Source: Cellulomonas wangsupingiae (GTDB lineage: Bacteria > Actinomycetota > Actinomycetes > Actinomycetales > Cellulomonadaceae). From it: a stretch of DNA of 64,000 nucleotides. The stretch is from positions 744,001 through 808,000 of the forward strand of contig NZ_CP101989.1 of the NCBI RefSeq assembly GCF_024508275.1. The letters are read 5' to 3'. The notes under the pieces were generated by a model that ran no database searches, was not told where the DNA came from, and worked only from the letters and a program-made list of their open reading frames with translations. Below, piece by piece: positions 63,462 through 64,000 of the stretch. The translations under genes were made by a program, and so were the position numbers. Numbering within the stretch: position 1 is the stretch's first letter; each line of letters starts with the position of its first letter.

Positions 63462-64000
63462 TCACGCGGGGTGGGTGCCCGTGCCGTCCCGGGTCCCGGG
63501 CGCGGTGCCGGCGTCCGTGCTCCCGCCCACGGGGGGCCCGTCCACGGGGAGCTCCACGCGCACCGTCGCGCCGCCGCCGGGCGTCTCGTGCACCCCCACG
63601 TGGCCGCCGTGCGACTCCACGATCGCGGCGACGATCGCCATGCCCAGGCCGGATCCGCCCGAGTCCCGCGTGCGCGACGCGTCGACGCGGTAGAACCGCT
63701 CGAAGACGCGACCGGCGTGCTCGGGAGGGATGCCGGGGCCGTGGTCGCGGACCTCGAGCACCGCGGTGCGGTCGTCGGCACCCGCACCGACCGCGATCTC
63801 GACGGGCGTGGCCGGCGGCGTGTGCCGTGCGGCGTTGCCGACGAGGTTGGCCAGCACCTGCCGCAGCCTCTCCTCGTCCCCGAGCACGACGCGCGGGCCC
63901 GTCACCCCGTCCAGCGACTCCAGGCGCACCCGCCGCTGCGGGTCGAGGGCCCGCAGGTCGCTCACGGCGTCGGCCGCCAGCACCGTGAGGTCGACGGGGC
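63462..64000 (-). CDS. Sensor histidine kinase, partial (C-terminal catalytic domain)
   Basis: The frame is open to the window edge, so only the C-terminal 179 residues are seen. They form the ATP-binding domain of a histidine kinase: PVDLTVLAADAVSDLRALDP, N box LRQVLANLVGNAARHTP, G1 DHGPGIPPEHAGRVFERFYR, G2 GGSGLGMAIVAAIVESHGG, and a Pro/Gly/Thr tail. The spacing is that of EnvZ/PhoR-type kinases. The sensor part and any partner regulator lie outside the window. Confidence 0.93.
   Translation of the reverse strand, partial: PVDLTVLAADAVSDLRALDPQRRVRLESLDGVTGPRVVLGDEERLRQVLANLVGNAARHTPPATPVEIAVGAGADDRTAVLEVRDHGPGIPPEHAGRVFERFYRVDASRTRDSGGSGLGMAIVAAIVESHGGHVGVHETPGGGATVRVELPVDGPPVGGSTDAGTAPGTRDGTGTHPA

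Overview
The window is high-GC DNA with dense, mostly overlapping genes, GTG/TTG starts and a Gram-positive flagellar gene set (no L- or P-ring genes). It suggests a motile actinobacterium. The flagellar order, the ECF/urease set and the DUF families would fit Cellulomonadaceae (e.g. Cellulomonas), but the genus is an inference.

Region 1 (1-35084) is a flagellar and chemotaxis island. On the minus strand lie flgK (cut by the window edge) and a flgN-like chaperone gene. Divergent from them runs an almost unbroken plus-strand series: a FliA-type sigma factor, fliC, fliD, fliS, a small unknown gene, flgB-flgC-fliE-fliF-fliG-fliH-fliI-fliJ-fliK-flgD-flgE, a VanY-type peptidase, an flbD-like gene, motA-motB-fliL, fliM-fliN-fliO-fliP-fliQ-fliR-flhB-flhA, a degenerate FlhF-like gene, csrA, then cheA-cheW-mcp-cheB-cheR-cheY-cheX and a second cheY with a second CheX/CheC-like gene. 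Six promoters of one design (CTCA or GTCA, exactly 16 nt, then [G/C]CCGAT[G/A]GG) stand before flgN, fliC, flgB, flbD-motA, fliM and cheA. They are probably the targets of the FliA-type sigma factor encoded at 1370.

Region 2 (35091-41404, minus strand) holds an alanine-type aminotransferase gene and a urease operon ureA-ureB-ureC-ureF-ureG-ureD. ureF carries an in-frame insertion of about 200 bp built from four copies of a palindromic repeat.

Region 3 (41571-50253, plus strand) is one operon: a peptide-type ABC importer (lipoprotein, two permeases, two ATPases), a C69/secernin-like peptidase, an FCD-type GntR regulator and glycerate kinase.

Region 4 (50254-61787) has a urea/short-chain-amide ABC importer (urtABCDE), a second FCD-type GntR regulator, a small lipoprotein gene (minus strand), a urea-carboxylase-like biotin enzyme and a NikM/NikN-type nickel importer component. 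Three nitrogen loci (ureA, urtA, urea carboxylase) share a GNAAC-N6-TTTAC site resembling a GlnR box and a GTATAC palindrome. A likely leaderless 30-codon leader ORF precedes urtA.

Region 5 (61793-64000) contains a DUF4031 gene, a WXG100 protein, an HD-type phosphohydrolase and the 3' part of a sensor histidine kinase. No tRNA, rRNA, insertion sequence, prophage or CRISPR array was seen, and no intergenic stretch exceeds 300 bases.
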